Source: Arthrobacter sp. (GTDB lineage Bacteria; Actinomycetota; Actinomycetes; Actinomycetales; Micrococcaceae). Taken from it: DNA of 15,819 nucleotides. Position numbers and translations under genes: made by a program. Numbering within the stretch: the first letter of the stretch is position 1; every line of letters begins with the position of its first letter. The notes beneath the pieces are model-generated. The model did not search any database and was not told the origin of the DNA. It was given only the letters and a program-made list of their open reading frames with translations. Shown piece by piece: positions 13,585 through 15,819 of this stretch. Location: contig JASLBS010000141.1 in assembly GCA_030146405.1 (NCBI GenBank), forward strand, positions 1 to 15,819. The letters are read 5' to 3'.

Positions 13585-14547
13585 GTGCCCGAACTGCCCG
13601 AGGTCGAGGTGGTTCGGCGAGGCCTTGCTCGCTGGGTCGTGGGCCGGACCATCGAAACCGTCGAGGTTCTCGATGCCCGATCCCTGCGGCGCCACGTCGA
13701 GGGCGTGGAGGACTTCCGCGGCAACACCACGGGAGCCGATGTCGTCGACGTCGTCCGAAGGGGGAAGTTCCTCTGGCTGCCCCTCGTGGAGCCCGGTGGC
13801 TCCGGGCGTTCTCCTGAGGTAGCGCTCATGGCGCACCTCGGTATGAGCGGTCAGCTGCTGATCGAGGACGCGGACGCCCCGCCGGAGAAACACCTGAAGG
13901 TACGGCTCGGTCTCTCTGCCGCGAGGGGCGACGACGGCGCAGCTCTGCCGTCCGAGTTGCGTTTCGTGGACCAGCGCATCTTCGGCGGCATGTTCATCGC
14001 CGATCTGGAGCCGACGCCGGACGGAGCGCCGGGCGGGCTCGGAACGCGATCGATGCCCCTGATACCCCGGCAGGCCGCCCACATAGCCCGCGACCCGCTC
14101 GATCCCGCCTTCTCCCGGGAGGCGTTCCACGGCCGGCTCCGCGAGCGGAGAACAGGCCTCAAGCGGGCGATCCTCGATCAGGGTCTCATCTCGGGGATCG
14201 GGAACATCTACGCCGACGAGGCCCTGTGGGCCTCGAGACTCCACTATGCGCGCCCCACCGACACCATGCGGCGTCCCGACACCGAGCGTCTCCTGCAGGC
14301 CGTCACCTCGGTGATGACGAGGGCACTGGATGCCGGCGGCACCAGTTTCGACTCGCTGTACGTCAATGTGAACGGCGCATCCGGCTACTTCGCCCGCTCG
14401 CTCGAGGCCTACGGTCGAGCCGGTGATCCATGCCGTCGGTGCGCTGCGGAGGGACGCTCGTCCCTCATCACGAGGGCGCCGTTCATGAACCGATCCTCCT
14501 ATCTCTGCCCACGCTGCCAACCCCTGCCACGCAACGCACGGCTATGA
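13585..14547 (+). CDS. mutM: Formamidopyrimidine-DNA glycosylase (Fpg)
   Basis: This 320-residue base-excision repair enzyme removes 8-oxoguanine and formamidopyrimidines and cuts the abasic site by beta,delta-elimination. After Met removal the catalytic Pro starts PELPEVEVVRRGL, with the adjacent Glu. Lys61 (RRGKFLWL) is the conserved beta-hairpin Lys. MAHLGMSGQL (82-91) and the helix-two-turn-helix LISGIGNIYADEAL (201-214) follow. The zinc finger is complete: Cys283, Cys286, Cys308 and Cys311 (CRRC and CPRC), with Arg303 for strand contact. The length is slightly above the usual 270-290 because of inserts near 110-120 and 142-155. The GTG start directly follows the rnc stop. Confidence 0.97.
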   Translation: MPELPEVEVVRRGLARWVVGRTIETVEVLDARSLRRHVEGVEDFRGNTTGADVVDVVRRGKFLWLPLVEPGGSGRSPEVALMAHLGMSGQLLIEDADAPPEKHLKVRLGLSAARGDDGAALPSELRFVDQRIFGGMFIADLEPTPDGAPGGLGTRSMPLIPRQAAHIARDPLDPAFSREAFHGRLRERRTGLKRAILDQGLISGIGNIYADEALWASRLHYARPTDTMRRPDTERLLQAVTSVMTRALDAGGTSFDSLYVNVNGASGYFARSLEAYGRAGDPCRRCAAEGRSSLITRAPFMNRSSYLCPRCQPLPRNARL

Positions 14548-14551
14548 GCGA

Positions 14552-14570
14552 GACGCCCGGCGCGGGTGTC
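14552..14570 (+). terminator. Hairpin after mutM
   Basis: GACGCCCG, loop GCG, CGGGTGTC forms an 8-bp stem with one G-T wobble, four bases after the mutM stop. There is no T-run. It probably ends the rnc-mutM transcript before the promoter of the wall hydrolase. Confidence 0.5.
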
Positions 14571-14593
14571 GGATGCCGTCCCGTGATCCAAAC

Positions 14594-14622
14594 GTGACAG
14601 AACGGTGATCTCCGCCTAGAGT
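14594..14622 (+). promoter_or_regulatory. Promoter of the riboswitch-hydrolase transcript
   Basis: GTGACA (14594-14599) and TAGAGT (14617-14622) are separated by 17 bases, a good sigma-70-type pair. Transcription should start near 14629, about 35 bases before the riboswitch. Confidence 0.6.
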
Positions 14623-14664
14623 TGGTCTCGCGCTCGTTCCACCACGGAAGGGCGCCCACCTCAC

Positions 14665-14855
14665 ACTGCCTAACCCTGTCGATGAGGCTGGACCGTTCGC
14701 ACAACACGTTCGACAGGGGCGGGGGAACCAATAGCGGGCTCGATCCATGAGCCCTAGGGGTAAAGACACGCGCGGACCAGTCTGGGGGCTGGTGGTCCGC
14801 GAACAACGTATCCGGATGTCCCATCCGAACCCGACAGCTAACTTCGCAGGCATTG
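14665..14855 (+). ncRNA. c-di-AMP riboswitch (ydaO/yuaA class)
   Basis: The conserved 3' block CCGACAGCTAACTTCGCAGGC (14831-14851) and the inner blocks GGGGGAACCA (14720-14729) and AGGGGTAAAG (14756-14765) are diagnostic of this class. The stems are all present: P1 TGCCT/AGGCA (14667-14671 with 14848-14852); CCCTGTCG/CGACAGGG (14674-14681 with 14711-14718); GGGCTC/GAGCCC (14736-14741 with 14749-14754); CGCGGACCA/TGGTCCGCG (14771-14779 with 14793-14801); and CGGATG/CATCCG near 14813-14827. In actinobacteria this class sits before cell-wall hydrolase genes and lowers expression when c-di-AMP is high. Only 17 bases separate it from the start codon, and AAAGG lies directly after P1. Which expression platform is used is not clear. 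Confidence 0.93.
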
Positions 14856-14869
14856 GGAAAGGCATCATC

Positions 14870-15748
14870 ATGTCCAGCAAGACTTCACACGCGCGCCACC
14901 GGGCCGTCCCCACGCGCAGCAACCCCATCGCCTCGGCCACCCGCGCCGTGTCCGCCGCAGGCAAGCCCGCCGCGATCGCCATGGCGGCCTCGGGCATCAT
15001 GCTCGGTGCAGCGCTGCCGGCACAGGCCTCCGGTGAGATCCAGGTCGCGCCCGTCGCGGCCCAGCAGGCCACCGGCTCCTACACCGTCCAGGCAGGCGAC
15101 ACGCTCGGCAGCATCGCAGCGTCGCACGGCCTGAACCTGAACGACCTCTTCACGGCCAACGGCCTCGGCCACGGTTCCGTGATCTACCCCGGGCAGGCGC
15201 TCTCGCTCAGCGTATCCGCGGCACCGCAGCAGTACTCGCTCCAGTCGGCGACCATCGTCGCAACCTCCGCTCCCGTCGTAGCCGCTCCTGTTGTCTCCGC
15301 CCCCGTGGCCGAGGTCGTAGCGGCTCCTGTGGTCGCGGCTCCTGTTGCTGCGTCGGCTCCTGCGCAGCCCGAGTTCAGCTTCCAGTCCGAGTCCATCGCG
15401 CCCGTCGTGCCCGTCGCATCGGGCGGGATCGTCGGCACCGCGATGCAGGGCCTGGGCGGAGGCTACGTCTATGGCGGCACCGGATTCAAGGCCTGGGACT
15501 GCTCCGGCTTCGTGCAGTGGGCGTATGCGCAGAACGGCGTGAGCCTGCCCCGCACCACCTGGGACCAGTTCGCAGCCCTGCGGCCCACCAGCAACCCCCA
15601 GCCGGGTGACCTCGTGAGCCAGAACGGCGGAGGCCACGTGGGCATCTACCTCGGCGACGGCCAGATGATCAGCGCGCTCAACCCGGCGCAGGGCACCACG
15701 GTGCACTCGGTCAACGCGATGCAGTTGGACGGCTACTACACCCGCTAG
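14870..15748 (+). CDS. Secreted LysM-NlpC/P60 peptidoglycan hydrolase
   Basis: The product has 292 residues. A long twin-part signal region (basic residues 1-25, hydrophobic about 33-50) ends ALPAQA, with cleavage probably after Ala53. A LysM domain (about 71-114, YTVQAGDTLGSIAASHGL) binds peptidoglycan. An Ala-Pro-Val linker (about 133-165) follows, then the NlpC/P60 domain (about 187-290). Cys211 (WDCSGFVQWAY) is the catalytic nucleophile, His256 (GGGHVGIYLGDG) the base, and Tyr201 (YVYGG) the conserved Tyr. The third catalytic position, 12 residues after the His, is Ser268 instead of the usual His, Asn or Gln. It probably cuts stem peptides during wall remodelling or resuscitation. ATG 14870 has AAAGG seven bases upstream; an in-frame ATG at 14747 lies inside the riboswitch and is not the start. 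Confidence 0.93.
   Translation: MSSKTSHARHRAVPTRSNPIASATRAVSAAGKPAAIAMAASGIMLGAALPAQASGEIQVAPVAAQQATGSYTVQAGDTLGSIAASHGLNLNDLFTANGLGHGSVIYPGQALSLSVSAAPQQYSLQSATIVATSAPVVAAPVVSAPVAEVVAAPVVAAPVAASAPAQPEFSFQSESIAPVVPVASGGIVGTAMQGLGGGYVYGGTGFKAWDCSGFVQWAYAQNGVSLPRTTWDQFAALRPTSNPQPGDLVSQNGGGHVGIYLGDGQMISALNPAQGTTVHSVNAMQLDGYYTR
15268..15365 (+). repeat. Imperfect GCTCCTG-type repeats coding an Ala-Pro-Val linker
   Basis: Short units such as GTAGCCGCTCCTGT and GTAGCGGCTCCTGT recur and code AAPV-like repeats between the LysM and NlpC/P60 domains. This is a flexible wall-spanning linker and may vary in length between strains. Confidence 0.5.
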
Positions 15749-15757
15749 GCACGAGCG

Positions 15758-15776
15758 CACCGGTACGACGCCGGTG
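15758..15776 (+). terminator. Small hairpin after the hydrolase gene
   Basis: CACCGG, loop TACGACG, CCGGTG forms a perfect 6-bp stem ten bases after the stop. It is probably an accessory structure to the stronger hairpin downstream. Confidence 0.35.
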
Positions 15777-15790
15777 AGCCGCAGAAGGGC

Positions 15791-15808
15791 GGGACGCGGG
15801 AGCGTCCC
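15791..15808 (+). terminator. Terminator of the hydrolase gene
   Basis: GGGACGC, loop GGGA, GCGTCCC forms a perfect 7-bp GC-rich stem 43 bases after the stop and is followed by a C-run in place of T residues. This is a usual form in high-GC actinobacteria. Confidence 0.6.
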
Positions 15809-15819
15809 CCCCGACTGCA

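Noticed and set aside
12775..14520. 581-codon open frame on the - strand
   Set aside because: It is antisense to rnc and mutM, both of which have complete catalytic motifs; no domain is recognisable.
14747..14869. In-frame ATG giving a longer wall-hydrolase protein
   Set aside because: This ATG lies inside the conserved riboswitch fold; the signal peptide and the AAAGG site support the ATG at 14870.

Overview
The window is high-GC DNA from an actinobacterium. The gene order (thiL, a DAK2 protein and recG; rsmD; coaD, a DUF177/YceD protein, rpmF, rnc and mutM) and the protein sequences point to Micrococcales, most likely Micrococcaceae (Arthrobacter-like). This placement is inferred from family resemblance; no search was run. 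No CRISPR array, tRNA, rRNA, insertion sequence or phage gene is visible.

Layout. (1) 2-3660, + strand: the 3' part of thiL, a short FakA/DAK2-type protein and recG, joined by overlapping start and stop codons. (2) 3698-6800, + strand: a tight molybdate operon with a small HTH-TOBE (molbindin-like) protein, then modA, modB and modC. (3) 6847-7419: rsmD, closed by a large hairpin shared with the convergent genes. (4) 7496-8997, - strand: a secreted and anchored YcnI/DUF1775 protein and, upstream of it, a polytopic membrane protein, a likely copper-related pair. (5) 9251-11292, - strand: a class I aminotransferase and a spermidine-synthase-like protein, coupled by a 4-base overlap. (6) 11382-14547, + strand: coaD, the DUF177/YceD gene, rpmF, rnc and mutM, covering CoA synthesis, ribosome assembly, RNA processing and DNA repair. 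(7) 14594-15808: promoter, c-di-AMP (ydaO/yuaA) riboswitch, a LysM-NlpC/P60 cell-wall hydrolase and a terminator.

The most interesting points are these. The DUF177 gene apparently starts at an ATT codon with a well-placed Shine-Dalgarno sequence. A textbook c-di-AMP riboswitch controls the wall hydrolase. Several genes seem to be transcribed without a leader, with a -10-like hexamer 6-7 bases before the start codon. Related CCTCCG/CGGAGG palindromes stand at both ends of the mod operon. The copper-linked membrane protein has a Cys/His-His/Cys loop. I see no convincing wholly new multi-gene system; most of the window is core genome with a few accessory blocks placed between core genes.
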